A DNA stretch of 64,000 bases from Actinoplanes sp. DH11 (GCF_020873875.1 NZ_JAHWGU010000011.1:1-64000); one strand, 5' to 3'; shown: positions 26,367 to 35,438, counted from the first letter of the stretch. Notes: generated by a model not told the origin, from the letters alone. Program-made: numbers and translations.

Positions 26367-26374
26367 CTCCGACG

Positions 26375-26938
26375 ATGACACCCGACGAAGCCGTCCGTGC
26401 CGTGGCCGACCGGCTCCGCGCCGTCGACTGGGAGCGCCACGGCTACCGGTCACGGTCGAGGGGGAGCCTGATGCAGGAGTACTTCCGCCGGATGGCGCTG
26501 TGGACGGCCGCGTACGGCTGTGCCACTCATACGCCGTTCTACGATCTGGCGCAGTGCATCGACCCTGCGGTCCGCGCCGACCCGGCAGTGGTGGACGAGG
26601 TGGTGCAGGCCATCAAGGCCGCCAGCACGATGAGCCGCGACGTCACGGACGTCACACCGTTCATCCTGCACTGGGCCGCGCTGCGGGCCACCCCCGAGGC
26701 GGACCTGCCCGAGGACTTGGACGACCCGTTCGAGCCGCTGCTGCTGCTCTTCGAGCGCGACGGCGGGTTTCACATCGAGAAGGGTTTCGTCGAACTCGAG
26801 TACGTCGCCGTGCCCATGTTCAAGTGGCGGGAGAAGGCCGGCAGGCCGCCGGCCGACCTCAGCCCGGCCGCGCTGGACGAGCTGGACCGGGCCTGGTCGC
26901 TCAAGCAGTTCGGGCACGTGATGACGAAGGAGGACTGA
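26375..26938 (+). CDS. putative immunity protein, copy 2 (tandem paralogue)
   Basis: 187 residues, the same length as the preceding gene and starting eight bases after its stop. Residues 1-19, 35-70, 95-112 and 117-130 are nearly identical to copy 1. Differences cluster at 20-34, 83-94 and 134-165, where AADAGWDVED becomes AASTMSRDVTD and NFENLSVVML becomes ELEYVAVPMF. Clustered divergence between duplicates is what one expects if each recognises a different toxin surface. No nonsense or frameshift is present in either copy. Confidence 0.72.
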   Translation: MTPDEAVRAVADRLRAVDWERHGYRSRSRGSLMQEYFRRMALWTAAYGCATHTPFYDLAQCIDPAVRADPAVVDEVVQAIKAASTMSRDVTDVTPFILHWAALRATPEADLPEDLDDPFEPLLLLFERDGGFHIEKGFVELEYVAVPMFKWREKAGRPPADLSPAALDELDRAWSLKQFGHVMTKED

Positions 26939-26939
26939 C

Positions 26940-27674
26940 GTGGCCGAGACCCGGGAGTCGCTCGGCGAACCGGCCTGGCGCCTCTTCACCGGACTGCACC
27001 GGCTGTTGCTGCGCCTCGCGGGCCGGGTTCCCGACGACTGGCTGAACCACGTGCGGACCCGGATCGCGACCGGTGAGCTGGCCGAGGTTCCGGACACGAT
27101 CTCGGGCACGACGGCCGAGCTCCGGGTGCCGCTGACCGCCGGCGAGGTGGCGTTGCTGCGGGAGCTCGTACTGCTGCTGCACGGGGACCGGGAACCGATG
27201 CGGATCGAGCAGGTGGTCGTCGCGGAGCGGACCCCGGCGAGCGCGCACCGGTTCTTCCCGGTGCCCGCCGAGGTGCTCGCCACCGACGCGGCGCGGATCC
27301 CGGCGCACCTCGACCTCAGCGGCACCGACGACCTGTGGCAGCTGCCGCCCCACCTGGCGCACCTGGACGATCTGGCGATGCGGCTGACCGATCTGACGGA
27401 CACCGCTCCGGTGGTCGCGCTCGGGCAGCGCGACGACGTGCTGTCGATCGCGCGGGCCTGGCGCTTCCCGCTGGACGGCCCGCCCGTCGACGGGGTGCGG
27501 GTGCTGCTGGTCGAGGTGGCGTCCGGAGCGCCGGCCTGGGATGTCGCCCGGACCGCGGAACGGGACATGGACGAGGCGGGGGCGCAGGTGGAGGCGTACT
27601 GGGCCGGGGACGAGCTGCCGCCGTACCACCGCCGGGCGCTCGCCGGCGCGGCCGTGCTGTGGAAGCGGTCGTGA
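26940..27674 (+). CDS. hypothetical protein in the toxin-immunity operon
   Basis: 244 residues from GTG one base after the previous stop. It has no membrane segment or signal. A helical N-terminus (WRLFTGLHRLLLRLAGRVPDD) is followed by LRVPLTAGEVALLRELVLLL and a C-terminal mixed domain with LLVEVASGAPAWDVARTAER. It is not a family I can name. The tight spacing (stop-start 1 base here, GTGA overlap with the next gene) places it in the same transcript as the toxin and its immunity genes. Confidence 0.6.
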   Translation: MAETRESLGEPAWRLFTGLHRLLLRLAGRVPDDWLNHVRTRIATGELAEVPDTISGTTAELRVPLTAGEVALLRELVLLLHGDREPMRIEQVVVAERTPASAHRFFPVPAEVLATDAARIPAHLDLSGTDDLWQLPPHLAHLDDLAMRLTDLTDTAPVVALGQRDDVLSIARAWRFPLDGPPVDGVRVLLVEVASGAPAWDVARTAERDMDEAGAQVEAYWAGDELPPYHRRALAGAAVLWKRS

Positions 27675-28546
27675 CCGTGGACGACGTGACGTACTACGCG
27701 CGGATGCGCGCCGGTGAACGCGCGACCCGGCCCTCATGGGTGCTGCGCCGGGTCGCCTCGGCGGACCGGAGCGTGGACGAGCTGCTGGGCCGGGACGGCG
27801 AGTGGCATCCGACGGACATGCTGGCCCGGGCCGAGCGCGGCGAGCTGCCCGGCACCCTGCGGCAGACCAGCCGGCACATGCCGGAGGCGCACGCCGACAG
27901 CGCCCGCGTCCGGTACGGCGTGGCCCGCCGGGCGATCGCCAAGCAGCGCTCCGGCGAGTTCCTGCTGCGGCTCGCCGTGCCCGGCACCGGGACCGGGTTC
28001 GGACCGCTGGACGCGGAGGCGCAGGCCGAGGTGGTGGCGTTCCTGACCGGCGCCCCGCTGGTGAGCACCGGACCGGCGGGGACCTTCCGCACGGACGGCA
28101 TGTGGGTGTGGCCGGAGTCGATCGCCGGCGAGGTGCTCGCGTCCGGGGCGCACCCGGAGGACGAGCTGTACCACCACATCCTCGAGCGGCGGTTCTGCTA
28201 CCCCGAGACGGTGGAACCCGCGGTGCTGGACCGGGCCCGGCAGTTGCTGGAAAGCGCCGCGGCCGGCGACGGCACGCGGCGGGTCCAGGAGACGAACGTG
28301 CCGGGCCGGCCGGCACCGCCCACCATGGAGGAACGGCAGCAGGCTCTGGGCGCCTGGCACGGCGAATGGCAGCGCCGCCACGCCGGCAGCACGCCGTTCC
28401 GGCCGGAACTCCACGCCGCCGACCCGGACTACAACCTGCACCACGTGGACCTCGAGGCCTCCTCCGAAGCGGATCACGAGTTCCTGGTGCGGGCCCGGGA
28501 GATCATGGGTCTCGACCCGGAGACCGGTGCGGCGATCGACTTCTGA
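27671..28546 (+). CDS. hypothetical protein in the toxin-immunity operon
   Basis: 291 residues, starting at a GTG that overlaps the previous stop. Arg-rich N-terminal region (YYARMRAGERATRPSWVLRR), then SVDELLGRDGEWHPTDML, LRLAVPGTGTGFGPLDAEAQ, and a C-terminal MEERQQALGAWHGEWQRRHA. It is cytoplasmic by sequence. The function is unknown; the operon position suggests toxin delivery or immunity. An 81-base gap separates it from the SUKH gene. Confidence 0.58.
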   Translation: MTVDDVTYYARMRAGERATRPSWVLRRVASADRSVDELLGRDGEWHPTDMLARAERGELPGTLRQTSRHMPEAHADSARVRYGVARRAIAKQRSGEFLLRLAVPGTGTGFGPLDAEAQAEVVAFLTGAPLVSTGPAGTFRTDGMWVWPESIAGEVLASGAHPEDELYHHILERRFCYPETVEPAVLDRARQLLESAAAGDGTRRVQETNVPGRPAPPTMEERQQALGAWHGEWQRRHAGSTPFRPELHAADPDYNLHHVDLEASSEADHEFLVRAREIMGLDPETGAAIDF

Positions 28547-28627
28547 CGGCCGGGTCCCGGACGTCCGGTCATCGCGGCCGCACTCCGATGACTACCCTGA
28601 GCCGGACGAGACGGGGGTGGGAGCCGG

Positions 28628-29605
28628 ATGGCGTCGGAGAATCGGATAGCGGGCGCGCGCTACGCGTTCCGGGTCGCGCACCCGGCAGCGCCCATGCTGC
28701 GCGTGCGGTACCGGCACGGGGTGCCGGTCGACCCGTGGGGTTTCCCGGACTGGACGCCGTACGCCCGCACGCTCGTCGACCTGCCGCCGGTCGTCCCCGA
28801 CCTGACGCTCGACGAGGCCCGGGTGGTGGACGTGCGCGCCGCCGGCACGGTCGCGCGCGCCACCGGCGACCCGATCTGGTCCGGCACCGTCGGCACCCCG
28901 CCCGGCTGGACGTGGGCGCACCTCGCCCGGAGCCGGCGGCTCGCCCTCGTCCCGGCCGAGCTGCACGCCGCCTTCCGGCATCTCGGCGGGGTAAGCACCG
29001 GCGCCACCCGGCCGGCCGGGCGTGGGCTCACCGCCCGCGGCGGCTCCGCACCGCGGATCCTGGTCTCCGAGCATCTGTCCGGCGCCGCGGTGGACAAGGC
29101 CGAGGAGACTTTGGGGGTACGCCTTCCCGGCGCGTACCGCGACTTCCTCGCCCGCACCAACGGTGGCGCCCCAGCTTTGCCGGTCGTTCTTCCCGGCCAC
29201 GGATTCGTGCTGGACCAGCCGCTGTTCGGCTTCCGCGACGACCGGGCGCAGGACCTCGGCTACGTCAACACCTGGTTCCGTGACCGGCTGACCGAGGACT
29301 GGCTGGCGATCGGTCACCTGCAGGGCGGCCTGCTCGTGCTCCGGGTCCGCGGGGCGGGAGCCGGTGCGGTCGGTCACCTCGACGACGACGATCCGCGCGA
29401 CCGGGACGGGTTCACCGCGGCCGAGGTGTGCGACAGGCTGGTGCACCGGCTGGCGGACGACTTCGCCGGATTTTGGACGGCGCTGCGACCCGTACCCGCC
29501 GATCTGGAGCAGTTGGCGGCACATGCCGCCGCCGGCGCCCGGGTGCCGGACCCCGACGGAGCCGGCGCGCTCCTGCCGTCCTCGCACCGGCGGGTGGCGC
29601 GGTGA
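28628..29605 (+). CDS. SUKH (SMI1/KNR4) domain protein with an N-terminal toxin-like domain
   Basis: 325 residues; GGGGGTGGGAG lies ahead of the ATG. The C-terminal half (about 150-300) has SUKH features: AVDKAEETLGVRLPGAYRDFL, RTNGG, and a late LADDFAGFW. SUKH proteins are the commonest immunity fold in polymorphic toxin loci. The N-terminal 130 residues begin with VPVDPWGFPDWTPYART and end with ELHAAFRHLGGVS; I have seen this arrangement in nuclease-type toxin modules, but I see no complete catalytic set. The protein may be a toxin-immunity fusion remnant or a dedicated immunity protein with an extra binding domain. Confidence 0.72.
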   Translation: MASENRIAGARYAFRVAHPAAPMLRVRYRHGVPVDPWGFPDWTPYARTLVDLPPVVPDLTLDEARVVDVRAAGTVARATGDPIWSGTVGTPPGWTWAHLARSRRLALVPAELHAAFRHLGGVSTGATRPAGRGLTARGGSAPRILVSEHLSGAAVDKAEETLGVRLPGAYRDFLARTNGGAPALPVVLPGHGFVLDQPLFGFRDDRAQDLGYVNTWFRDRLTEDWLAIGHLQGGLLVLRVRGAGAGAVGHLDDDDPRDRDGFTAAEVCDRLVHRLADDFAGFWTALRPVPADLEQLAAHAAAGARVPDPDGAGALLPSSHRRVAR

Positions 29606-30453
29606 ACGGGTGGGAGCCGGTCAACGAGATCGAACGGGCCATGCTGCTGGCCGTGGGCGAGGGCGACCGGCAGGCCTACTTCCAGCTCCTGGCGCTGGCC
29701 GACCTGTTCCTGCCGCAGGTCGCCGGCGACGACTCGCGGGACCAGCGGTTCCTCACCGTGCACGCGTTCGACGAAGTGTTCCTGCCGGTCTTCACCTCGG
29801 TGCAGGCGCTGGCCGGGCAGTTGCGCGGCGCCATCAACGGGTACACCGTCACCACCTATGCGGAGCTGCGCCGCAAGTGGCCGGACCCGGAGTGGCGGCT
29901 GGCGATCAACCCGGGCACGCCGATCGACGCGTACCTGTCGGTGGAGAGCGTCGAGGAAGCGGCGATCGGTGACGTCACCGTGCCGACCCTGGCCGAGCTG
30001 GCCGAGGCGGCCGAGGCGGACGTGGGCGCCGAACTGGAGATGCAGGCCCTGCGCGCGGAGGGCGACTACCCGGACGACCCGGCCGCCGCGCTGGCGGCTG
30101 CCGCCCGGGCCGGTGACGTCTACGGCTACCTGGAGTTGCTGCTCGACTCCGTGGTGCTGATCCCGACGGCCCGGCAGGTCGACGCCGAGCAGATCCTGGA
30201 ACCCGGCTTCCCGTGGCAACCCGGGCCGGACCGCATGATCGAGGTGTTCACCAGCCCGGCGGCGCTGGCCCGCCGGCATCCCGAACCGGTGCCGTCGGTC
30301 GAGGTGGCGCTGCCGTTCGCGCTCGCGGTGTGGCCGCCGGAGCACGGCCTGGCCGTCGACCCGGGCGGCGACGGGGGCATCACCGTCCCCGCCGACCAGG
30401 TCGTGCTGTTGCTCAGTTTCAGCCCGCCCGGCGCATCAGGGAGCTCCGGGTGA
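29602..30453 (+). CDS. SseB-like, type VII secretion-associated protein
   Basis: 283 residues; its GTG overlaps the SUKH gene stop (GTGA). Two SseB_N-like halves can be seen: an N-terminal part ending LAGQLRGAINGYTV and PDPEWRLAINPGTPIDAYLS, and a C-terminal part with YGYLELLLDSVVLIPTA, MIEVFTSPAALARRHP and WPPEHGLAVDPGG. The INPGTPIDAYLS turn is typical of SseB proteins in actinobacteria, which often lie in ESX loci. It converges on and overlaps the next minus-strand gene by 35 bases. Confidence 0.75.
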   Translation: MNGWEPVNEIERAMLLAVGEGDRQAYFQLLALADLFLPQVAGDDSRDQRFLTVHAFDEVFLPVFTSVQALAGQLRGAINGYTVTTYAELRRKWPDPEWRLAINPGTPIDAYLSVESVEEAAIGDVTVPTLAELAEAAEADVGAELEMQALRAEGDYPDDPAAALAAAARAGDVYGYLELLLDSVVLIPTARQVDAEQILEPGFPWQPGPDRMIEVFTSPAALARRHPEPVPSVEVALPFALAVWPPEHGLAVDPGGDGGITVPADQVVLLLSFSPPGASGSSG

Positions 30454-31288
30454 CCTCGTCCGGGCCCGGGGCGGTGACCGTCACCGGTGTGCCGAACTGG
30501 TCGAGGGTGAAGGACATGGCGGCGAAGTACTCGCCCTGCGGGTGGAACGCCGCCTCACCGGGGTTCGCCGGGTCGGCCTCGTAGATCAGGCTCAGCGACA
30601 GGTCGAGCCGCCGGATCAGCCCGTCGTCCCCGATCCAGACGTTGAACAGCGGGTAGAAGTTCACCTTGTTGAAGAGTCCGCCCAGAGCGGCCGGCAACGG
30701 CGGGGGACAGTTCGGCGAGACGTTCGCGGTGCACCGGATCATGTATTCGTGCGGGGCCCCCGGCACGTCGGGCAGCTCGTCCGTGTAACCCTTGGCGGCC
30801 ACGTCGACCTCGGTCCTGGTCAGGAACTCCTTCCAGAAGCCGAAGTCGGTCAGGTCCAGGTTGGGGTCCGCCGGCACGGCACCCCAGTCGGCCGGGGTCG
30901 TCGAGCGGAACCAGGAACGCCCGTCCTCCGCCGTCAGGCTCGGCGAGGTGTACCAGGTGTCCGCGCCGACCCGGATGCCGCGGGCCTCGACGGGTTCCTT
31001 GCCGCCGGCCACGATGGCGGAGTAGGTGGCGTCCCACTGCTCGGTCTCGCCGAACGTCACCATGCTGGTGCCCGACCAGGCGCCGGAGGGCCCGGCCACC
31101 TGGGGCTTGAGTTCGGCGGTGAAGGCCACCCGCGCGCTGCCCGACGCCTTCAGGCGATCACTGATCCCCACCAGGCGAGCGTGCAGGTCCTCCTTGGACG
31201 ATCCGCCGGTGAACCTCTCGACACCGACGACGACAGCGGCCCCGAGCAGCACCACGACGATGCTGAAGATGATCCGTCGGCGTGACAA
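30419..31288 (-). CDS. membrane-anchored LppX/LprG-like exported protein
   Basis: 289 residues beginning TTG with GGGGAG six bases upstream. Residues 7-23 are a membrane anchor (IIFSIVVVLLGAAVVVGV) with no lipobox Cys. The exported part starts DLHARLVGISDRLKASGSAR and runs through RVAFTAELKPQVAG, GADTWYTSPS, WFRSTTPADWGA and LIRRLDLSLSLIYEADP. This resembles the half-barrel LppX/LprG fold that carries lipids in the periplasm. It is transcribed away from the mycosin gene, with 77 bases between. Binding of a lipid or peptide partner of the ESX machine is a guess. Confidence 0.65.
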   Translation of the reverse strand: MSRRRIIFSIVVVLLGAAVVVGVERFTGGSSKEDLHARLVGISDRLKASGSARVAFTAELKPQVAGPSGAWSGTSMVTFGETEQWDATYSAIVAGGKEPVEARGIRVGADTWYTSPSLTAEDGRSWFRSTTPADWGAVPADPNLDLTDFGFWKEFLTRTEVDVAAKGYTDELPDVPGAPHEYMIRCTANVSPNCPPPLPAALGGLFNKVNFYPLFNVWIGDDGLIRRLDLSLSLIYEADPANPGEAAFHPQGEYFAAMSFTLDQFGTPVTVTAPGPDEVTRSSLMRRAG

Positions 31289-31353
31289 GGACGACTCCCC
31301 GGTAGTGATCGACAGCGATGGGACAGGGTACCGCGCGGCCGGAACAGCACCTT

Positions 31354-31359
31354 TATCAT
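31354..31359 (+). promoter_or_regulatory. candidate -10 box, leaderless mycosin transcript
   Basis: TATCAT ends six bases before the GTG at 31366, the same spacing as at 6923 and 56476. No Shine-Dalgarno sequence precedes that GTG. Confidence 0.5.
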
Positions 31360-31365
31360 CATCCG

Positions 31366-32628
31366 GTGTCTGCGATGAGTCGCCGCCTGCCGGCCGTCCT
31401 GGCCGGTGTCGTGCTCGGCGCGCTGGCGATCGTCCCGGCTGTGCCGTTCCCGGCCTCCGCGGCCCCGGCCGTGCCGGTGCTGGCCCGTGACGACAACTGC
31501 GCCGAGCCGGCCGACGTGCCGGCGGAGGCGCCGTGGCCGCGGACGATGCTGGCGCTCGACGCGGTCTGGCCGTTCAGCCGGGGCGGCGGCGTCACCGTCG
31601 CGGTTCTCTCCACCGGGGTGGACGCACGCCATCCACAACTGCGTGGCCGGGTCCTGCCCGGCTTCGACGCGGTCACCGGCCGGGGCACCGCCGACAGCGA
31701 CTGCACCGGCACGGGCACCCAGATCGCCGGTGTCGTCGTGGCCGAGCCGACGGCCGGCAACGGTGTCGTCGGCGTCGCGCCCTACGCGCGCGTCCAGCCG
31801 GTCCGGGTCATGCCGGACAACCCGTTCGGCAACACTCCCGCTGCCGTGGCGCCGCTGGTCCGCGGCATCTCCTGGGCGGTCGCCAACCGGGCCGACGTGA
31901 TCGTCGTCGCCACACCGGTCTACCGGGAGGACGAGGCGTTGCGCAGGGCAGTGGCGGACGCGGTGACCCGGGGCGTGCTGGTCGTCGCGGCGACCGGGGA
32001 CACCGAGCTGATGGGCACTGCCCGCGTCTCCTATCCGGCCGGGTACCCGGGCGTGCTGGGCGTCGGCGCGATCGGGCAGAACGGCGAAATGTGGGCCAGG
32101 TCGCCGGCCGGTGACTTCGTCGACGTGGTGGCGCCCGGCATCGCGGTGCCGACCGTGCAGCGCAGCCGCGGCCTCACCGTCGTCGACGGCACGGCGGTGG
32201 CCGCCGGTTACGCCGCCGGGGCCGCCGCGGTGACCCGCGGCAAGCGGGGCGACCTGCTTCTGACCGAGCTCCAGCAGCTCCTCGTCGCCACGGCCGGCCC
32301 GGCACCGCTCACCGCCGCGTACGGGGCCGGCGTCGTCAACCCGTACGGCGCACTCACCGAGCAGGTCGTGCCGCCGAGCGCGCGCCCGCTGCCGCAGGTC
32401 CAGGCGGCGCCGGTGCCGGACACCGCGGCCGAGCGGCGCCGCCAGGAGCTGGCCCTGGCCGGCGCGGGACTGGTGGCGCTCGTCGTGGTGGCGGTGGTGA
32501 TCGCCACGGCGGCACTGCGGCGGCGGGTCTGGCGGCCGGGTCTGGCGGCGCCGCTGCCGGTGATCGAGGAACCGATCGAGCCGGGACCGCCGGTGATGCT
32601 CCTGGACGACCTGTCGGGCAAGAAGTAG
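31366..32628 (+). CDS. mycosin (MycP-like subtilase), catalytically dead
   Basis: 420 residues: signal peptide (LPAVLAGVVLGALAIVPAVP, cleavage near ASA-AP), subtilase domain, C-terminal membrane helix (LVALVVVAVVIATAAL) and short cytosolic tail. This is the mycosin layout, an ESX core component that in mycobacteria also stabilises the membrane complex. Every catalytic position is replaced. The Asp of DTGV is Ser (VLSTGVDARHP), the His of GHGT is Thr (CTGTGTQIAG), the Ser of GTS is Ala (DGTAVAAGY), and the oxyanion Asn region reads ATGDTE. A structural role without proteolysis is inferred. ATG at 31375 is an alternative start. It converges with eccB, 25 bases apart. Confidence 0.9.
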   Translation: MSAMSRRLPAVLAGVVLGALAIVPAVPFPASAAPAVPVLARDDNCAEPADVPAEAPWPRTMLALDAVWPFSRGGGVTVAVLSTGVDARHPQLRGRVLPGFDAVTGRGTADSDCTGTGTQIAGVVVAEPTAGNGVVGVAPYARVQPVRVMPDNPFGNTPAAVAPLVRGISWAVANRADVIVVATPVYREDEALRRAVADAVTRGVLVVAATGDTELMGTARVSYPAGYPGVLGVGAIGQNGEMWARSPAGDFVDVVAPGIAVPTVQRSRGLTVVDGTAVAAGYAAGAAAVTRGKRGDLLLTELQQLLVATAGPAPLTAAYGAGVVNPYGALTEQVVPPSARPLPQVQAAPVPDTAAERRRQELALAGAGLVALVVVAVVIATAALRRRVWRPGLAAPLPVIEEPIEPGPPVMLLDDLSGKK

Positions 32629-32653
32629 TTGTTCGCCCTGCGGGCAGGAGTGG

Positions 32654-34021
32654 TTATTCGCCCGCGCGGGCCGGTGCGAGGGCGTTCGACGGTTCCAGGG
32701 TCACGCCGGCCGGGATCCGGTTGACCAGGGCGGTCGGCACCGTGACCGCCGCGGCCGGGGAGTAGCCGAGCATGGCGAGCACGTCCGGGCTGGGCACCGC
32801 GTACCGGATGCCGAGGTCGGTGACCAGGGTGTAACCGCCGGAACCCGGCACCCGGACCAGCTGGTAGGTGCCGGCCGGCACGAGCACCGCGTCGGCCATC
32901 GCCCGGCCGGTCGGTGCTGCCGACGACGTCGGGACGGAGGCGGTGAGTTCGGCCGCGGAGCCGCCGATCGACAGTGCCGGGGGAGCGCCGGCGTCCCGGG
33001 TGATCGCGCAGACGGTCCGGTCCGGCTCCACATCGGCCAGTGGTGGCGGGGTGGCCGGGGGCTGGGTGGCCGGGTCGAGGCCGTCGAGGCGGGTGCTGGT
33101 GGGCAGCTGCCCGACCTCGTTCACGGTGATCGGTGCGGGGGTGCCCGGGAACCGGGCCTCGAGCACGGCCCGCTGCAACGGGGTGATCGGTGCCAGGCCG
33201 TCGTCGAACACCAGGTAGTTCTGCTCGCCGCTGCCGGTCGTCGCGACAAGCACCTCGCCGTTCTTCCGGCCGGGGACCCGGCCGGAGGCGGCGCCGCGGT
33301 TCGCGACGCCGAGGGCCGCGATGTCGACGCCGGAGGGGATCGCGTCGAGCCAGGCGGTGCCGACCGGGGTGGCGGCGACCGCCCCGAACAGCGCCGGGAT
33401 GGTGGTCCGGGAGTCCTGGAACTGGTATTTGCGGCCTTGCCAGATCAGGTAGCGCATGCCCTTGGCGGCGTCCTGGACGACCAGGCCCCGGTCGGCGAGG
33501 CCGGCACCGGCCGGGCCGGCCGAGCCCGCGAGCAGCACCGACGAGGGGCGCGAGCCGATCACCGCGCACATCGTCCACGGCAGACCGGACTGCCGGCCCG
33601 CCTCGGGCAGCGATTCGGGCGCCCCGGCGATGCCGATCATGGTGCCGCGCGGCACCTCGGCCAGCGACTTCGCCGCGATCCGCTGCACGACCGGGTTGGG
33701 TCGCCCGGCGGCGAGCTTGGCGGAGGCCAGGTTGAGCGCCGGGTTGAGCCGGCCGCTCAGGTAGACGAAGACGGCGCCGGACTCGCGTTCCACGACCACC
33801 GAGCCGTCGCTCTTCCAGGTCTTCGTACCGACCTTGGTGAGGATGCCGACCACGCCGCAGACGGCGCCGATCAGGATCGCCACCATCAGGCCGCCGAACA
33901 GCGCGCCGATGCCCCGGCGCAGTGGCGACTGCGCCGGGTCGGTCTCCCGCATCACCAGGGCCGACACGACCCGCTGATTCATGAACTGGTACGAGTGGAG
34001 CTGGTCACGACGAGAGGTCAT
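32654..34021 (-). CDS. eccB: type VII secretion protein EccB
   Basis: 455 residues, the usual EccB length. The N-terminus RRDQLHSYQFMNQRVVSALV is the diagnostic cytosolic opening, one membrane helix follows (IGALFGGLMVAILIGAVCGV), then the exported domain with VFVYLSGRLNPALNLASAKL, LPWTMCAVI and TVCAIT (a Cys pair), and LVTDLGIRYAVPSPDVLAML. It ends with a Val/Pro-rich tail. EccB forms the extracytoplasmic part of the ESX membrane complex. It follows eccD by seven bases, so eccD-eccB is one operon. Confidence 0.95.
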   Translation of the reverse strand: MTSRRDQLHSYQFMNQRVVSALVMRETDPAQSPLRRGIGALFGGLMVAILIGAVCGVVGILTKVGTKTWKSDGSVVVERESGAVFVYLSGRLNPALNLASAKLAAGRPNPVVQRIAAKSLAEVPRGTMIGIAGAPESLPEAGRQSGLPWTMCAVIGSRPSSVLLAGSAGPAGAGLADRGLVVQDAAKGMRYLIWQGRKYQFQDSRTTIPALFGAVAATPVGTAWLDAIPSGVDIAALGVANRGAASGRVPGRKNGEVLVATTGSGEQNYLVFDDGLAPITPLQRAVLEARFPGTPAPITVNEVGQLPTSTRLDGLDPATQPPATPPPLADVEPDRTVCAITRDAGAPPALSIGGSAAELTASVPTSSAAPTGRAMADAVLVPAGTYQLVRVPGSGGYTLVTDLGIRYAVPSPDVLAMLGYSPAAAVTVPTALVNRIPAGVTLEPSNALAPARAGE

Positions 34022-34028
34022 GGCCGGG

Positions 34029-35438
34029 TCACCCGCCGATCGAGGCGAACAGCCCGCGGATGGTGCCGAAGATGCCGATCACGGCACAGGCCAGCGGGAT
34101 CAACGCCATGATCGCCAGGACGTCGAACCAGTCGGCGGCCCGGCCCAGGTAGGGCGACGGCGCCTTGCGGCTGAACACCAGGGCCGCGGTGAGCGCGACG
34201 ACGGCGGTCGCGACGGCGCCGGCGAGCAGGTAGAGACCCGCGGCCGTGCCGTCCGCGTGGTACGCCGAGCCGATGGCCAGCGTCGCCGTCGAGGTGAGGC
34301 CGGCGACCAGCAGCGGCACCCGCTGCCGTGGCACCGGCAGGAGCCGGGCGCGCAGCAGCATCGCGGCGACCGCGGCCACGATCAGCAGGACACCCGAGAT
34401 GTCCGGCCGTTCCAAGGTCAGATAGCCGACGGCGATGACGCCGCAGACCGCCGTGGACAGCAGCAGCCCGGTCAGCACCTCACCGGCACGGACCACGGCG
34501 GCGAACACGTCGGAGCGGCGCGGCATCGGCTTGTCCTGGAGGATCTCCTCGGCCCGGTTGGGCAGCTCGGGGAAGGGCACCCGGCCGGCCCAGGACGCGA
34601 TCACGGGATAGCCGGGCAGCAGCCCGATCACCGTGGTCAGTGCCACCGCGGCGGCACCCGGGCCGGTGATGCCGGAGATCACCAGCAGGGCGGCGAGCAG
34701 CCCGGTGAGCGCGGCGGCGATGCCGGCCACGAAGAGGCGGGTCAGGCCGGCCACGCCGGTGTGCCCGACGACGCTGAGGACCAGCAGGGCGGCGGAGCCG
34801 AGCAGCAGACCCGGCGCACCGAGCCCGAGCACGCCGGCGTCGTCCGGGGTGAGCAGCCAGGCGCCGCCGGCGAACGCGTACGGCAGGGCGCCGGCCGCGA
34901 TGACACCGCCGGCACCGGCGTCGCCGAACGCCCGGGAGAGCAGGATGCCGCCGATGGTCAGGACGAGGGCGAGGCAGAGGGCGACGATGCCGGCCAGCTG
35001 CCACCCGGGACCGGTGATGGCGAGACCGGCGAGGCCGGCGGCCGACGCGACAGCGGTGATGGCGAGGCCGCAGCGGCGGGTCTCGGCGGGGCCCCAGGAC
35101 CGCCCGTCCCGGCGGGACCCGCTGGCGATCACTTCGACGACGTCGTCGTACGCCAGCTCGGGCCAGTCCTCCTGGGCCGGCTTGAGATGCAGCAGCTCGC
35201 CGTCGCGGACGCCCTGCGCGGACAGGTTGCGCTGCGGTTCCAGAGCCGTTCCGGTGGCGCGGCGCAGCACCCAGCCACCGTTGCGCTCGCTCGTCTCGCC
35301 CAGCGCGCCCTCGGCGTGCCGCACCAGGTGCGGCAGCAGTTCCGCGACGAGCATGTTGTCCGGCAGCGCGATGTCCATCCGGCGCTCGGGCGCGGCAATG
35401 GTCACCCGCGCCAGACTGGGGCTGCCCGGTGAGCTCAT
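34029..35438 (-). CDS. eccD: type VII secretion integral membrane protein EccD
   Basis: 469 residues. The ATG is placed after GGAGGTGA; the frame is open further upstream without such a site. Residues about 7-90 form the ubiquitin-like YukD domain (LARVTIAAPERRMDIALPDN, LNPxL-type end HLKPAQEDWPELAYDD). About 11 membrane segments follow, including LAGLAITGPGWQLAGIVALC, TGLLAALLVISGITG and LLIVAAVAAMLLRARLL. EccD dimers form the core of the inner-membrane complex. It is divergent from eccC across a 158-base intergenic region that probably carries both promoters. Confidence 0.94.
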   Translation of the reverse strand: MSSPGSPSLARVTIAAPERRMDIALPDNMLVAELLPHLVRHAEGALGETSERNGGWVLRRATGTALEPQRNLSAQGVRDGELLHLKPAQEDWPELAYDDVVEVIASGSRRDGRSWGPAETRRCGLAITAVASAAGLAGLAITGPGWQLAGIVALCLALVLTIGGILLSRAFGDAGAGGVIAAGALPYAFAGGAWLLTPDDAGVLGLGAPGLLLGSAALLVLSVVGHTGVAGLTRLFVAGIAAALTGLLAALLVISGITGPGAAAVALTTVIGLLPGYPVIASWAGRVPFPELPNRAEEILQDKPMPRRSDVFAAVVRAGEVLTGLLLSTAVCGVIAVGYLTLERPDISGVLLIVAAVAAMLLRARLLPVPRQRVPLLVAGLTSTATLAIGSAYHADGTAAGLYLLAGAVATAVVALTAALVFSRKAPSPYLGRAADWFDVLAIMALIPLACAVIGIFGTIRGLFASIGG

